Of a DNA stretch of 64,000 nt, positions 27,279 through 38,249 are shown in pieces (position 1 is the first letter of the stretch; the number at the start of each line of letters is the position of its first letter). Source of the stretch: Weissella confusa (lineage in GTDB: Bacteria; Bacillota; Bacilli; Lactobacillales; Lactobacillaceae); assembly GCA_014332815.1 (NCBI GenBank), contig JACSZT010000007.1, positions 355 to 64,354 on the forward strand, read 5' to 3'. The notes beneath the pieces are model-generated. The model had not been told where the DNA came from, searched no databases, and saw nothing but the letters and a program-made list of their open reading frames with translations. The translations under genes were made by a program, and so were the position numbers.

Positions 27279-29099
27279 TTAGAAACTAAACTTGTTGGCG
27301 TTATCTTCCTTAATGTAGATTGACTTCAATCCTTCACCTTCAAGGAACTCACGGAATGGCACAAGCGCTTCAGCTTCGTACTTTTCCTTGTATGCCTTAA
27401 CGACGTCTTCGCTGTACAAGTTTGTATCAAGCTTCAACGTTTCAACTGGAATTGGACGGTCCTTGGTAATCTTCGCATCCACAACGACAACGCGACCTTG
27501 CTTGTAGTAATCAACTGCTTCTTGCATAACGCGGTCAATGTCTTCAATGCGGTTGACTGTCAAACCAATGGCACCTTGGGCTTCACCAACCTTGGCGTAA
27601 TCAACATCTGTAAAGTCGACCCCGAAGTTGTACTCGTTAGTGTCTTCATACTTGTTCTTGATGAAACCGTACTCGGTGTTTGTAAAGATAACGTTAATCA
27701 TTGGCATGTCATAACGCACACTCGTAACAACATCAGGATACGTCATTGAGAACGCACCATCACCGATGATGTTCCAAACTTGACGGTCTGGGTAAATATT
27801 CTTGGCACCGATACCACCTGGCAAAGCGATTCCCATCGTTGCAAATAATGGTGATGTACGCCACATTTGCTTAGGGTTCATGTGCAAGTGACGCGTTGAC
27901 AATTGCGTTACGTCACCGACATCAGTTGAGAAGATGGCATCTTCATCAGCCAACTTGTTGATGGCATTGTAGACTTGGTAGGCTTGCAAAGGTCCTTCTG
28001 TCTTTTGCTCCAACTTGTTCATGTAGTCGCGCCAGTTTTGGACATTCTTGATGTTCGCTTGCCACCATGGTGTATCAGCTACTGGTTCAACCTTGGCCAA
28101 CAACGCCTTCAATGATTCACCCGCATCAGCCAAGATTGCGACATCCGTTTCGTGACGCTTACCAAGCATATCTGGGTTCGCATCGATTTGAATGAACTTC
28201 TTCACGTTACGGAACGTTCCCTCAACTTCTGAGAATGGGAAGTTCGTTCCAATGAACAATACCGTATCGGCCTCCAAAACAGCTTCATTAGCCGGCTTCC
28301 AACCAACACGGAACGCTGAACCAGTCAATGCTTCAAAGTCCCAGTTAAAGTTATCGAAGTTCTTTCCAGTCGTAATGACTGGCGCCTTAATCTTGCGTGA
28401 TAGTTCCTCAACTAGATCACCGTGACCTTGTGTTCCGAAACCAGCGTAGATAACTGGACGCTCTGAAGCCGTCAAAATTTCGACTGCCTCATCGATTTCT
28501 TCTGCTTCAGGTGCTACTGGCTTGTAGCGCTTGTACTTAGTTCCTGAAGAGTACAAAGGTGTTGAGTAAATTGACTCAGCATCCAACTCAGTGAAACCAA
28601 AGTCAGCTGGTACTTCAAGCACTGCCACACCGCGCTTTGAAATGGCGGTACGAATTGCATCGTCCACCAAGTGAGGCAATTGCTCAGCCGTTGCTACACG
28701 ACGGTTGTACACCGCAATGTGGTCGTACATTGGATTTTGGTTCAATTCTTGGAATGAATCCATGTTCAATTCACGCACTGGCTTTGATCCCAAAATGGCT
28801 AGCACGGGGATGTGATCCATGTACGCATCGTACAACCCGTTAATCAAGTGTGTGGCACCTGGTCCACCAGACCCAACCGTTACCGCAATATTTCCCCCGA
28901 ACTTATATTGCATAACCGCAGCCATCGCACCAATTTCTTCGTGCTTAACTTGGATAAACTTCACCTTGTTTTCTGGATTTCCCATCGCATTCATCAAACC
29001 ACTTAGCGTACCAGAAGGAATACCATACATGGTATCAATCCCCCAGCCTTCCATGACCTTCAATGCTGCTAATCCGGCAGAAATCTTCTTATCTGACAT
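27279..29099 (-). CDS. pox: Pyruvate oxidase
   Basis: A 606-aa ThDP- and FAD-dependent enzyme converting pyruvate, phosphate and O2 to acetyl phosphate, CO2 and H2O2. The N-terminal PYR domain has the catalytic Glu ([12 protein letters not shown]), the middle domain binds FAD, and the C-terminal PP domain has the ThDP motif [11 protein letters not shown] with downstream N. Length and end fit Lactobacillus Pox/SpxB, not acetolactate synthase. It gains extra ATP aerobically and makes peroxide. A perfect cre at 29128-29141 indicates CcpA control. Confidence 0.92.
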   Translation of the reverse strand: MSDKKISAGLAALKVMEGWGIDTMYGIPSGTLSGLMNAMGNPENKVKFIQVKHEEIGAMAAVMQYKFGGNIAVTVGSGGPGATHLINGLYDAYMDHIPVLAILGSKPVRELNMDSFQELNQNPMYDHIAVYNRRVATAEQLPHLVDDAIRTAISKRGVAVLEVPADFGFTELDAESIYSTPLYSSGTKYKRYKPVAPEAEEIDEAVEILTASERPVIYAGFGTQGHGDLVEELSRKIKAPVITTGKNFDNFNWDFEALTGSAFRVGWKPANEAVLEADTVLFIGTNFPFSEVEGTFRNVKKFIQIDANPDMLGKRHETDVAILADAGESLKALLAKVEPVADTPWWQANIKNVQNWRDYMNKLEQKTEGPLQAYQVYNAINKLADEDAIFSTDVGDVTQLSTRHLHMNPKQMWRTSPLFATMGIALPGGIGAKNIYPDRQVWNIIGDGAFSMTYPDVVTSVRYDMPMINVIFTNTEYGFIKNKYEDTNEYNFGVDFTDVDYAKVGEAQGAIGLTVNRIEDIDRVMQEAVDYYKQGRVVVVDAKITKDRPIPVETLKLDTNLYSEDVVKAYKEKYEAEALVPFREFLEGEGLKSIYIKEDNANKFSF

Positions 29100-29127
29100 C
29101 TTTCATAAACCCCCATACGCATATTCT

Positions 29128-29141
29128 TGTAAGCGCTTTCT
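29128..29141. promoter_or_regulatory. CcpA cre site upstream of pox
   Basis: TGTAAGCGCTTTCT fits the cre consensus at every position, 29 bases before the pox start codon, so CcpA would repress pox when sugar is plentiful. Confidence 0.85.
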
Positions 29142-29228
29142 TAAGTTCATTCTAGTCTTTTAATTTATACAAAGTCAAATTATATATTTCAACGACGCGT
29201 TAAATTTCATGCAATACAGGCATTGTTA

Positions 29229-31424
29229 TCAATGATACTTCCCCCACCAAGTAATACCAAGCCAGCCAATAGTCAATCCAGACACAATGCTACCCACAGC
29301 CGCGACAACAATCTTCTCTGTCGAGTTTTGTGGTTCAGCTTCAGTTGGTACTGGCTGTGATTTCTTAACAACAGTTGGTTCTTTTACCGTTTGCGGAATT
29401 GTCGCCGCTTGTATAGCCGGCTTGTCATCAGGTTTCGTCACCACAGCCGGCGCCTTGGTTGCTACGACTCCTGCCGCAACGATTGGTGCCTGTGTGACCG
29501 GATTTTCTGATTTGGTTGCCTGCGTTACTTTCACAGGTGTAGTTCTAACCACCTGTGCTTTAATTTGCTTTTGGGGCGCTTCCGGTCGCATAACCCCTTC
29601 AGTTAACTTCACTACCGTTGTATCCCCCACAGGTGTCTCCTTAACCGGTGGTAGTGACACAGCACCTGGCATGCCTTCTAATCGGAAAGTCACGTCATAC
29701 CAATTGTCGTAGACAAAGCTTCCCGTTCGAAAATCGACGTGCATGTTTTCAATAAACAACGGCTTCGCAACTTGCTCAGCGGTTAAATCAAATTCGTAGG
29801 TCATAATATATTCGGATCCGACTAGATTAGCTGATAATTGTCGCCCACTCGTAAACGTAATGCTGTTAGGACCATAATCGGCTGGCACTTTAGCCGTAAT
29901 CGTCAAAATACCCGTGCCGTTTTTACCAGGCTCGAACGTTGCTGCCGAGTTAATGTAGTTACTTGCCACAGAGGTCAAGTTGCTACCATCCCCCTTCAAC
30001 ACGGCCAACGTCACCGGCAAACGACTCGATTGCGCAACTTCCGTTTTAACCGTGAACGGTTGTTCTACTGTGCCACTAAAACGTTTGTTAATACCACTTG
30101 CTGCCTTGTTATCCCAAGAAAAATAAGTAGAACTATCTGGTTTAACCCCTTGCAACGTCACCTGACCATTTACCGTTTTAATTGGCGCACCGTCTTGTTG
30201 CAAGTCAATTGCGTTACCCGCCGTGTCTTTGACTGACAATGGCACTGTTGCTGTTGTCTCACCGTTCTTCAATCCAATGGCTGCATTGGTGACTGATTGA
30301 AATTTCGCATTCAGATAAGACAAATCTTGCAAGTTTTGCAACGGACTTAAGTCCGGAACGTGGTTACGCATCATTTCCAACCACGTCAGCTTCGTTAAAC
30401 CTGCCAGTGGCGCCAAATTTGTAACCTGCGCGTTCGAAAATTTCAGTTCAGTCAAATTCGTTAATTGCTTCAGTGGTGTTAAATCAGCGACTCGATCCTT
30501 GCTAAAGTTCAAACTTTGCAACTGGCGCAATCCAGCCAATGGCGTTAAATCAGAAATTTGATCGTTAAAATCAATTGATAACGTCACCAGCTTCGGCATG
30601 TACGAAAAGACTTGTACCGCATTATTTGTTAGCCCCATTTGTGAAAATGTCGCTTCTTGTAAATTTACCAACGAACGCAACATTGAAATATCATTACTGC
30701 GGTTATTCCCAATCGACAACGTTGTTAGGTTCGTCAATGATGCAATCGGCGTGTAATCGGTTAGCTGATTCGATCCTACCTTCAGCTCGGTCAGTTGCCG
30801 CATCCCCGCCAACGCTTGAACAGAGGTCAACTTATTACCAGCAAGTCCCAGATACCTCAGTTTGGGCAATCCCGTCACCGGTGGTACCGTGGTCAAATCA
30901 TTGTTCTGCATTTCTAATTCTTCAAGCGACGTTAATTGTGCCAACCCAGCCATCTTATCTGGCTGCGTGCCATAATCATCTGCGACCAAATTCAACGACT
31001 TCACTGGCGTACCAGCTAACAGACTCAAATCCGGCATAACCGTTGCCTTGTTCATTCGCAAACTAAGGTTGGTCAGGTTGTGCAAATTCTGCAACGGTGT
31101 AATATCCGTGATAGCATTCCCTGTTAAATCAAGCGCCTGCAAGTTGGTTGCAAACTCAAGCCCCGTTAAATCAGTAATGCCATCATACGTTAAATTAAGT
31201 TGCGTAATTGTCGCAACATTTGCCTTCGTCAAAGGCGTCCCTTTACCCAAGGCAGCTTGCAGTGCCCCACGCAATGCTGCATCAGGCACCCAACTTGCGA
31301 CATCATCAGTTGCTGTGTTTGCTAATGTTGTGTCCGCCTGCACCGGCATATTACTTGTGGTTATCCCAACAATGCTACCAAGCAGTATCCCACTAATAAC
31401 AACAGCATGTTTTATTCGTTCGAT
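29229..31424 (-). CDS. Internalin-like LRR surface protein (start codon defective?)
   Basis: About 731 aa. After a signal peptide come some 13 leucine-rich repeats (L-x2-L-x-L-x2-N-x-I-x-D-L-x2-L, mature residues about 30-350), beta-rich domains, a Pro/Thr/Lys-rich stalk and one C-terminal transmembrane helix (about 705-727) without LPxTG. LRR proteins of this type bind host or cell-surface ligands. The only ATG in frame (31349) begins two residues before the VQA cleavage site. Upstream, a perfect signal peptide (ERIKHAVVISGILLGSIVGITT) is in frame but begins with ATC at 31424, just after AAGGTAAGG. Translation may be lost or weak. Confidence 0.75.
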   Translation of the reverse strand: MERIKHAVVISGILLGSIVGITTSNMPVQADTTLANTATDDVASWVPDAALRGALQAALGKGTPLTKANVATITQLNLTYDGITDLTGLEFATNLQALDLTGNAITDITPLQNLHNLTNLSLRMNKATVMPDLSLLAGTPVKSLNLVADDYGTQPDKMAGLAQLTSLEELEMQNNDLTTVPPVTGLPKLRYLGLAGNKLTSVQALAGMRQLTELKVGSNQLTDYTPIASLTNLTTLSIGNNRSNDISMLRSLVNLQEATFSQMGLTNNAVQVFSYMPKLVTLSIDFNDQISDLTPLAGLRQLQSLNFSKDRVADLTPLKQLTNLTELKFSNAQVTNLAPLAGLTKLTWLEMMRNHVPDLSPLQNLQDLSYLNAKFQSVTNAAIGLKNGETTATVPLSVKDTAGNAIDLQQDGAPIKTVNGQVTLQGVKPDSSTYFSWDNKAASGINKRFSGTVEQPFTVKTEVAQSSRLPVTLAVLKGDGSNLTSVASNYINSAATFEPGKNGTGILTITAKVPADYGPNSITFTSGRQLSANLVGSEYIMTYEFDLTAEQVAKPLFIENMHVDFRTGSFVYDNWYDVTFRLEGMPGAVSLPPVKETPVGDTTVVKLTEGVMRPEAPQKQIKAQVVRTTPVKVTQATKSENPVTQAPIVAAGVVATKAPAVVTKPDDKPAIQAATIPQTVKEPTVVKKSQPVPTEAEPQNSTEKIVVAAVGSIVSGLTIGWLGITWWGKYH

Positions 31425-31466
31425 TGTTCCTTACCTTCACATTCCCATAAACTTATTCTGCGTAAG

Positions 31467-31480
31467 TCCAGTTTACTGGA
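31467..31480. promoter_or_regulatory. Palindrome upstream of the LRR gene
   Basis: TCCAGTTTACTGGA is a perfect dyad 43 bases above the LRR coding frame; it could be an operator. Confidence 0.35.
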
Positions 31481-31549
31481 ATGTGAGATGCTGAACAAAA
31501 CCAATTTTTAACGTCACGTAAAACGTTGCCCGAAGTTTGGGACAAAAAT

Positions 31550-31579
31550 AGCCGTTCGAATCATCGGATTCGAACGGCT
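31550..31579 (-). terminator. Terminator of the 31587 MFS gene
   Basis: Perfect 12-bp stem AGCCGTTCGAAT / ATTCGAACGGCT followed by TATTTTTG on the minus strand. Confidence 0.85.
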
Positions 31580-31586
31580 AAAGCAA

Positions 31587-32744
31587 TTAATAACGTTTCA
31601 GAAGTTGTGCAACACCGATTGCCAAAATACCAATCAGTGCCCCAACAATAGGAAGTGTTTGTAGTCCCGCATGTACCATCACCATGTTACCGACAAACGA
31701 TCCGCCAGCAATACCGAAATTCAATGCCGACACATTCAACGCAGAAGCGACATCAGTATGCGCTGGCGCTAATTCAGTAGTCGTGATGATAATGCGACTT
31801 TGCAATGATGCATTACCCATGAACGCCACTAACCCAAGTAGTGCAACACCAAGCAAATACCACCCAGCATTAGGCAGTAATACCAATTGGACGCTTTGAA
31901 CGACCGCTTGTGCTAAGAACACGCCCATCAGAATGTGTAGTGACTGGCGGTTAGCTAATCGACCACCAATCACATTTCCAATTGTGACAAAGACACCATA
32001 CAATACTAGCACCCAAACAACACTAGTCGTTGAAATGCCCGTTACTTGTTGGAGATATGGGCGAATGTACGTGTACAACACAAAGGTCGCCCCGAACCCA
32101 AGCGTTGCCATCAAGAGTGTTAGCGAAATTCGTGGCTGTCGAATAACGGTAAGAATTCCCAACAATTGATTGTCCGTAACAGTCGGTGCTGCCGACTTTG
32201 GCACTTGGATTAACACACCCAGCCAACCAATTAAGCCCATGATGCCGACCACCGCAAACGTTGCACGCCAGCCGACGACATCACCTAAGTACGTGCCAAA
32301 TGGTACACCAAATACAGTTGCAACAGTCAAGCCACCAAATAACCACGATGCTGCTTCGCCTTTTTTATCTAGTGGTGCCATGTTTGTTAGATACACTGAC
32401 GCTGTCGCAAAGAACACACCGTGCACAACCGCAGTCAATGCGCGTGTCACCAACAAAAGACCATATGAAGGTGCGATAGCAGAAGCGACATTCAATACTG
32501 CAAACGTAAACATCAACCACGTAAACAAGCGACGCCGAGCTACCCGGCCAACAAAACTCGTTGCGATTGGTGCGCCGACAGCTTGTGCGACCGCATAGCC
32601 GGTTACTAACAAGCCAATCATCCCCGTCGAGACGTGCATATCCTTAGCAATATCTGTCAGCATCCCTACTGGCACAAATTCAGTGGTTCCAATCGCAAAG
32701 GTCGAAACAGCCAATGCAATCGCAATTTTATAATATTTAGTCAT
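31587..32744 (-). CDS. MFS transporter, DHA1 / AraJ-like
   Basis: A 385-aa protein with 12 hydrophobic segments, beginning YYKIAIALAVSTFAIGTTEFVPVGMLTDIAKD, the start typical of the AraJ/YdhP sugar-efflux and drug-efflux branch. Motif A (GRVARRRLF) follows TM2. The substrate is unknown. It is notable for a leader with five successive hairpins (32779-32902) between its start and the dextransucrase terminator, which suggests post-transcriptional control. Confidence 0.85.
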   Translation of the reverse strand: MTKYYKIAIALAVSTFAIGTTEFVPVGMLTDIAKDMHVSTGMIGLLVTGYAVAQAVGAPIATSFVGRVARRRLFTWLMFTFAVLNVASAIAPSYGLLLVTRALTAVVHGVFFATASVYLTNMAPLDKKGEAASWLFGGLTVATVFGVPFGTYLGDVVGWRATFAVVGIMGLIGWLGVLIQVPKSAAPTVTDNQLLGILTVIRQPRISLTLLMATLGFGATFVLYTYIRPYLQQVTGISTTSVVWVLVLYGVFVTIGNVIGGRLANRQSLHILMGVFLAQAVVQSVQLVLLPNAGWYLLGVALLGLVAFMGNASLQSRIIITTTELAPAHTDVASALNVSALNFGIAGGSFVGNMVMVHAGLQTLPIVGALIGILAIGVAQLLKRY

Positions 32745-32778
32745 CTCAAAAACACCTCACGTAAAGTAGACTGGGAAT

Positions 32779-32902
32779 GTCGGAGGTTTAAAACCTCCGA
32801 CGTGACCAAGTCGCCCTTATCAGGTGCGTACTTGGTCTTGATTCCTGGCTAAGGCCAGGGGTCTTAGACCAATAGCTGCTGTGGTAAAGTAACCACTTTA
32901 CC
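32779..32902 (-). promoter_or_regulatory. Highly structured leader: five consecutive hairpins
   Basis: Five perfect inverted repeats lie end to end: 32779-32789/32791-32801 (11 bp), 32804-32811/32830-32837 (8 bp), 32844-32849/32854-32859 (CCTGGC/GCCAGG), 32860-32863/32867-32870 (GGTC/GACC), and 32883-32890/32895-32902 (GGTAAAGT/ACTTTACC). None ends in a T-run. The position upstream of the MFS gene suggests a cis-acting RNA; a repetitive intergenic element is the alternative. I do not match it to a known riboswitch. Confidence 0.5.
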
Positions 32903-32935
32903 GCATTTTCCAGCATAACACCACTCTGCAACAAA

Positions 32936-32962
32936 AAAAGACAGCATTCACAACTGTCTTTT
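32936..32962 (-). terminator. Dextransucrase terminator
   Basis: AAAAGACAG and CTGTCTTTT stem with a long T-run on the minus strand. Confidence 0.85.
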
Positions 32963-32972
32963 CTCGTAAATC

Positions 32973-35900
32973 TTAAATCGTCACTAACTGACCAGATCCA
33001 TTCGTCGCATCAAACACATACGTTTGGTGCGTCTCTTGATTTGTTGCTTGACCACCCTTTAATTGCGAACCATCAGCACCAAAGTAACGCAGTTCACCGT
33101 TAATCGTTTGCAAACCAGTCACCATGCGACCATTCTCGTCAAAGTAATACCACTTACCATTGTGATAAGCATACTCACTTTTGACCTCGGCGCCATTGGT
33201 TCCGTTGAAGTAGTGCACCCCATCAGCATCATAAACAAAGTCATCCTTCACTTGGTGATTTTGATCATCAAAGTACAGCGTATCTTGGTTAATTGTCGTC
33301 ATGCCACGTGCCAGATTACCATTTTGGTCAGCGTACAACCAGTGGCCATCTGTATCCAAAATAAATTGGCGCTTAATCATATTTCCATTACCAGCCGCAT
33401 AGTAATGAGCCTGACCGTTGGCATCACGCACTAATTGAGCCTTCGCTTGGACACCATTCGAACCAAAGTATTGATCATTACCATCAACCGTCAAAGCTTG
33501 GCTTCGAATCACATTCCCATCAGCATCCACGCGGAATGCATTTGCTTGGTGATCAGTCACATATTGATTAACGACCAGCTTACCGTTCTTATCGTAGTAT
33601 TGCATGTTCCCATCTTCAGCCTCAACAAACGCATCCGTCAACGCAATACCATTTGGTAAGAAGAAGTATTGACTACCATGGCGGGTTTGCTTGCCTGTGA
33701 CCATCACACCATTCTCATCAAAGTAGTACAACTCACCATTGTCATCCTTGATAAACGCATCCGTTGCCGCTGACCCGCTCAGTGTTTCGAAGTGATAACC
33801 ATCCGCTAACTTGTGGAAACCAGTCATCACAGGCTTGCCTAGCATTTGGTTTGGCAAATTCGCGTTACCTGTATTAGCCGTTACGCGATAATAGCTATTA
33901 TTACCTGCATCGCGTAGCACGTAGCCCGCGCCACGACCTTGGATTGCTGTACCATTAAGATACTTAGCAGACCATTCTTTAATCTTCACCGAGTCATCAA
34001 TCGGCTTACCCGTTGAAACTTGGTTCGTCGTAAACAAAGCAGGGTACAATTCACGCAACTTAGCCAATAACTCACCACCATATTGCTTTTGGTACTCACC
34101 ACCACCACGAGTGCTTGTGACATACATCAAGTGTTGGATTTCTGAATTCTTGTCTGGTTCACCCATATTATTCGTTCGAGTTACTTGAACCAATTCCTTG
34201 CCTGGCAAAGCGTAAAGCTGGTCCGGCACAAAGTCAGCCATCACTTGAATACCATTTGCGTGGAGTGCCTTAATCACATCACGCAAATCATTGTCATCAC
34301 CGTACTTAGTTGGCGTTCCAAATCCCAGGTCATAGCGGTCCGTAAAGGCATATCCGTTTTGAATAATTGAATCCAAGAATGTGCCGTCCGTTGATGAACG
34401 ATATTGTGGTGCCAATTGAACTGATGTTACGCCCCAATCAGTCAACAGATCGGCATGCTTAGCCAAAACGACATTTGTGTATTCATCGTGAGTCGTTGGC
34501 ATCGCTTGGAAGTTTGAGAATCCTTCAAAAATCACCTGGCTATCTAGCGCAGCATTTGAATGGTAAGCTGATCCATCAGTCGTCGCTTCGGTGCTTGCAG
34601 CTGTTCGGGCATCTTGTGTTGCGCTAGCGCCAACGGGTACCCACATTGCCAAGAACCCTGATACTTGTGGATTCAGGACACCGTAAACGTCTTTGTTTGT
34701 GAAAATCAAATCACCATTCGCATCCGTGTAACGAATTGGCGCGTTATCATCGTTGTAAACTGCCAAACCAGTTGCCGTTGTCATAATAACGGCACGGAAT
34801 GCTTGGTTCGCGTGCGCGATTCCCATGTGCAAAACAACCTGGTCACTATCAGCCATCTTCAAATCGTGATTATTACTGATAATCAATCCGACACCTTCCG
34901 TACGGGTTTCAGCGGTTCCAGCATCGTTAACTGTCATCGCCCCCTTACCAAAACGAACACTCGTCATGACATCATTCTTGTCGACCGCCATGGTTTGTCC
35001 ACCAGCCACATACTTGGTACGTGCTTTCAACAAGGCATCAATGGCATCAAAGTATGGTGACTTAGTAGCCATGTATTGACCATCGTCTGTGTACAAATCA
35101 CCATAGTACACGCGTGGAATCACATCTTTATTCGTCAGCAACATCGCGTAAGCAGACGGCATGTTGTAGTGCGTGTATTCCTTAACCGCCTTCTTTTGAT
35201 CAGCATTGTAAATCTTAAACGCTTCATCCATCTGAGCCTGGGTCGGCATCAACCCATTGCCGGCTTCAGGGTGTAACTTAGTCACAATTTCAGCAATCAC
35301 CGTTTGTACTTCACTGTCGTGAGCACGCACAAACGAGTAACTAGGCTGAGCTTCGTTTTCAGTGTTGTCATTAGCGCGATTTGTTAAGTAGAAATCCAAG
35401 AAGCGATCCATCTTGCCACGTTGTGCATCTGACTTTGTTAATGACCAAATCAATTGGGTATGCATGTAATCATCCATCGTCAATTGGTCGTTACCGTGGT
35501 CATTCATGTAGGCTGGGTCGTTATGACTCCAATCTTCCAAAATTGACAAGTGCTGATTTGATGTTGCATCATTCGTCGCCATACCGTACGCTTCACGGAA
35601 ATATTGTGCGGCCAATTGCAATAGGTCAGCATCAACGTTATCGACAGCGTCAACACGAATGGCATCAAAATTAGCATCCGGATCGTTAGCCGTGATTGAA
35701 CCAAAATTCATCAAATAGTATAGCCAGTTAAGTTGCTCAGCTTGTACCTGCGGATTTGAGTTATCCACGTCATTGGCTAATAGTAATTCGTAACCACCCA
35801 ATGAATCATCAATGTGATACAAACGGTCGCCAGTTTGATTAGTTGGCGTACGGTTCATCAAACGGTAATCGGAGTTAGCATCTGTATCTGAATTATTTTC

Positions 35901-37211
35901 AAATGACAGCGCACCACCTTGTAAGTGATCATCATTTTCGTCTTCACTACTCTTATTCCATTGCGGTTGCGTGGCAACGAATGCTGCCATCAATTCATGT
36001 AGCCAGTCCGTTGATTGCTTGACCGTAATCTGACGCTCAATAGCCGCTTGAATGGCATCAGCTGCAGCGGTTAGGGTAGCTTCCGAATCGGCTGCACTTA
36101 CAGACTTAGTTGATACCTGCAAGGCATCATTCATGTAATTCACATAATCTGCTTGCGTTTGCTTCGTTGGCCACCATGTTTCAATCAATGGACGGTACTC
36201 GGTCGGCGTCGATTCACGCCACGTTACACCGTTATCCAAAATATCATTTGGACGATACCATGTATCAGCTGTCAAATAGCCCGCCATGTTGTCAAAGTCT
36301 TCAGGCGTTGTCCCATGCGCTGCATTGTGTTGCGCATTCTCGGTTGGTACCGGTTCCAATTCAGGGCTAAATTTAGGATCAGACGTCGGTGTCGCCACAC
36401 CTGTCTGATCATCAAAGTACATCATCGTACCGTTCACTTCAGCCGCAAGCCCCTTTAGCATGCGACCTTGGTCATCGAAATTATATGTTTGGCCATCAAT
36501 CACTTGAATACCTGTGACGTAATTCCCGTCGTTATCAAAATAGTACGTGTCTCGGTTTGATGTTTGACCAAAACCATTTGTGATTTCATAGCCGTCGGCA
36601 TCAAAGCCACGCACAACCCCGTCGACTACTTGCGTCTCAGTTAGTGCACGTCCTTCTTGACCATCGTAGTAAGCTTGCTTGCCATCAGTTTCTCGCCAAT
36701 CACCTTTCACTTGGTGGCCATCTTTGTCGAAGTAGACGTTAAACGTGTCAATCAGTTGGCGTCCCGTTAGCTTTTTACCATCACGGTAGTAAACCCAGTT
36801 GCCACCTTCATCATGATAACCATCAGTGGTAGTTGCGGCGATTGATGCTGACGCCGAACTAGCGGCAGACAACATCGTGGCGGAGCTTGCTACTGATGAT
36901 GACACTGAACTAGTTTGTGATGATACCTCACTAGCCGATGATGATATGGCCACATTGTTACTATCAACTGACGCCATCGATGACTGTCCAACCACTGTAG
37001 AATCACTCAGACTAGTAACACTATCAGGTGCCTGACTATCTGTTGTCGTTTCATTCTGTGTGACCTCGACCGATTCCGTCGGCTGCAGGGTTGTTTGATC
37101 AGCTTGAACCGGTCCAGCCATAATCATCCCGATAAACATGGCACCGGCTGCTACCCAAAACTTACCTGCCTTGTACATCTTTTTTCTAAACTTCGTTGTG
37201 TCGTATTCCAA
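32973..37211 (-). CDS. dsr: Dextransucrase, GH70 glucansucrase
   Basis: A 1412-aa secreted enzyme that splits sucrose and polymerises glucose into dextran. Order: KxYKxGKxW signal peptide (MYKAGKFW, 12-19, cleavage near QA-DQ), Ser/Thr-rich variable region (about 40-130), N-terminal glucan-binding YG repeats (135-275), circularly permuted GH70 core with nucleophile D521 (RVDAVDN), acid/base E559 (LEDWSH) and transition-state D632 (AHDSEVQ), then C-terminal YG/CW-binding repeats (about 1130-1410). The SEVQT motif after D632 is typical of alpha-1,6-linking enzymes. The start is TTG 37211, seven bases after GGGGA. Confidence 0.96.
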   Translation of the reverse strand: MEYDTTKFRKKMYKAGKFWVAAGAMFIGMIMAGPVQADQTTLQPTESVEVTQNETTTDSQAPDSVTSLSDSTVVGQSSMASVDSNNVAISSSASEVSSQTSSVSSSVASSATMLSAASSASASIAATTTDGYHDEGGNWVYYRDGKKLTGRQLIDTFNVYFDKDGHQVKGDWRETDGKQAYYDGQEGRALTETQVVDGVVRGFDADGYEITNGFGQTSNRDTYYFDNDGNYVTGIQVIDGQTYNFDDQGRMLKGLAAEVNGTMMYFDDQTGVATPTSDPKFSPELEPVPTENAQHNAAHGTTPEDFDNMAGYLTADTWYRPNDILDNGVTWRESTPTEYRPLIETWWPTKQTQADYVNYMNDALQVSTKSVSAADSEATLTAAADAIQAAIERQITVKQSTDWLHELMAAFVATQPQWNKSSEDENDDHLQGGALSFENNSDTDANSDYRLMNRTPTNQTGDRLYHIDDSLGGYELLLANDVDNSNPQVQAEQLNWLYYLMNFGSITANDPDANFDAIRVDAVDNVDADLLQLAAQYFREAYGMATNDATSNQHLSILEDWSHNDPAYMNDHGNDQLTMDDYMHTQLIWSLTKSDAQRGKMDRFLDFYLTNRANDNTENEAQPSYSFVRAHDSEVQTVIAEIVTKLHPEAGNGLMPTQAQMDEAFKIYNADQKKAVKEYTHYNMPSAYAMLLTNKDVIPRVYYGDLYTDDGQYMATKSPYFDAIDALLKARTKYVAGGQTMAVDKNDVMTSVRFGKGAMTVNDAGTAETRTEGVGLIISNNHDLKMADSDQVVLHMGIAHANQAFRAVIMTTATGLAVYNDDNAPIRYTDANGDLIFTNKDVYGVLNPQVSGFLAMWVPVGASATQDARTAASTEATTDGSAYHSNAALDSQVIFEGFSNFQAMPTTHDEYTNVVLAKHADLLTDWGVTSVQLAPQYRSSTDGTFLDSIIQNGYAFTDRYDLGFGTPTKYGDDNDLRDVIKALHANGIQVMADFVPDQLYALPGKELVQVTRTNNMGEPDKNSEIQHLMYVTSTRGGGEYQKQYGGELLAKLRELYPALFTTNQVSTGKPIDDSVKIKEWSAKYLNGTAIQGRGAGYVLRDAGNNSYYRVTANTGNANLPNQMLGKPVMTGFHKLADGYHFETLSGSAATDAFIKDDNGELYYFDENGVMVTGKQTRHGSQYFFLPNGIALTDAFVEAEDGNMQYYDKNGKLVVNQYVTDHQANAFRVDADGNVIRSQALTVDGNDQYFGSNGVQAKAQLVRDANGQAHYYAAGNGNMIKRQFILDTDGHWLYADQNGNLARGMTTINQDTLYFDDQNHQVKDDFVYDADGVHYFNGTNGAEVKSEYAYHNGKWYYFDENGRMVTGLQTINGELRYFGADGSQLKGGQATNQETHQTYVFDATNGSGQLVTI

Positions 37212-37242
37212 AACAATGTCCCCATATTCTATTTGATAATCC

Positions 37243-37296
37243 CCAAGGCCTTGGTTCTAGGGATAGACCTTAACGCCAAATCAAATACCCTGTCAA
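37243..37296 (-). promoter_or_regulatory. Upstream region of dextransucrase: possible promoter and dyad
   Basis: The 326-base gap 37212-37537 holds no gene. On the minus strand a TTGACA lies at 37291-37296; the hexamer 17 bases on (TTAAGG) is a poor -10, so the promoter is tentative. A perfect 12-bp palindrome CCAAGGCCTTGG (37243-37254) lies 32 bases before the start codon and could be an operator. No cre was found. Confidence 0.35.
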
Positions 37297-37490
37297 TTTT
37301 TTCACAAGCCAAAGACAGACCACTCCCATTTCATTTATATCGTTAACCAATATCTAATGAAAAACTACTCACCCCTTAATTCTAGCAATATCAACCCACA
37401 TGCAACTTGAGTTATTAATTACAAATTAATTGGTTTTGTATTTTTTATTCATTTTTACAACATTCATCAAGTTCACAAACAAAACAAAAA

Positions 37491-37523
37491 AAGTGATGAC
37501 AACTCATTTGTCGTCACCACTTC
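37491..37523 (-). terminator. DUF805 gene terminator
   Basis: Imperfect stem between AAGTGATGAC and GTCGTCACCACTT, followed by Ts on the minus strand. Confidence 0.6.
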
Positions 37524-37537
37524 CTACGTCATTGGTT

Positions 37538-37996
37538 TTACTTAATTCGACCGCCAATAATTGGCACGTTCTTCAAGCCATCTGTTCCAACCAAAGCTAG
37601 AACGAAGATAACTGCACTCACGGCGTAGTGAACCCAAGTTACACTGTGGCCGAATGGCATAAGCGACAACCCTAGTACCACAACAATCATCTTCCAGCCC
37701 CAATAATTAAGGCCGATGTCGTTGAAACGTCGTACCATCAATGAAAGTGATGGTACTGCAATGGCAAGTACTGATACAAAGAACAATACGCCAACAGCTG
37801 TGAGACCTGTGTTATCTACACTCGCTGAAAGATGTACCAATAAGTTGTTGCTGAATAGTGCCAAAAGCAACGCAATCATTCCAAGCCAAACAGCCTGCCA
37901 CAACACATTCAAGAAATAATCCTTACGCGTTGTGCGACCCTTAAAGTCAAAGATGTGCTTCCAAAACCCTTGGAATGCTGCTGTCATAGTCGTCAT
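37538..37996 (-). CDS. DUF805 membrane protein
   Basis: A 152-aa protein with four hydrophobic helices. The N-terminal FWKHIFDFKGRTTRKDYFLNVLWQ and the central SLMVRRFNDIGLNYWGW are the DUF805 signature. Members are small inner-membrane proteins of unknown role, sometimes stress linked. GGAGGGG precedes the ATG. It is monocistronic. Confidence 0.85.
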   Translation of the reverse strand: MTTMTAAFQGFWKHIFDFKGRTTRKDYFLNVLWQAVWLGMIALLLALFSNNLLVHLSASVDNTGLTAVGVLFFVSVLAIAVPSLSLMVRRFNDIGLNYWGWKMIVVVLGLSLMPFGHSVTWVHYAVSAVIFVLALVGTDGLKNVPIIGGRIK

Positions 37997-38164
37997 TGTT
38001 AAACCCCTCCAACAATCTAAAAACGAATAGTTTTGATCATCAAGGTGGAAACTCCCTTATCTCCATCTGACACAGTAAGTATATTCCTTCACAATTAGTC
38101 CTCCAAATAATAAGTCTTATATTTCAGACTTTTCATGTTTTCATGATAATCGTCAAGAATGCAA

Positions 38165-38206
38165 CAAAAAAACGCGTTCGCAATCGAAATTGCAAACGCG
38201 TTTTTT
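38165..38206 (-). terminator. rpsI terminator
   Basis: AAAAAACGCGTT and AACGCGTTTTTT outer stem with GCAAT/ATTGC inside. Confidence 0.9.
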
Positions 38207-38249
38207 GTTTTTGGATTCGTTTCCAATCCAGAAAGTGAAAATCGAAAGA

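Noticed and set aside
32779-32902. Reading the hairpins as a simple terminator of dextransucrase
   Set aside because: Dextransucrase already has a canonical terminator at 32936-32962, and these hairpins lack T-runs.
33000-33800. Repeats suggesting a CRISPR or tandem repeat array
   Set aside because: They are degenerate YG/cell-wall-binding repeats coding for the glucan-binding domain, not identical repeats with unique spacers.
36826-37035. Asp/Thr-rich plus-strand frame
   Set aside because: Antisense of the Ser-rich variable region of dextransucrase; a composition artefact.
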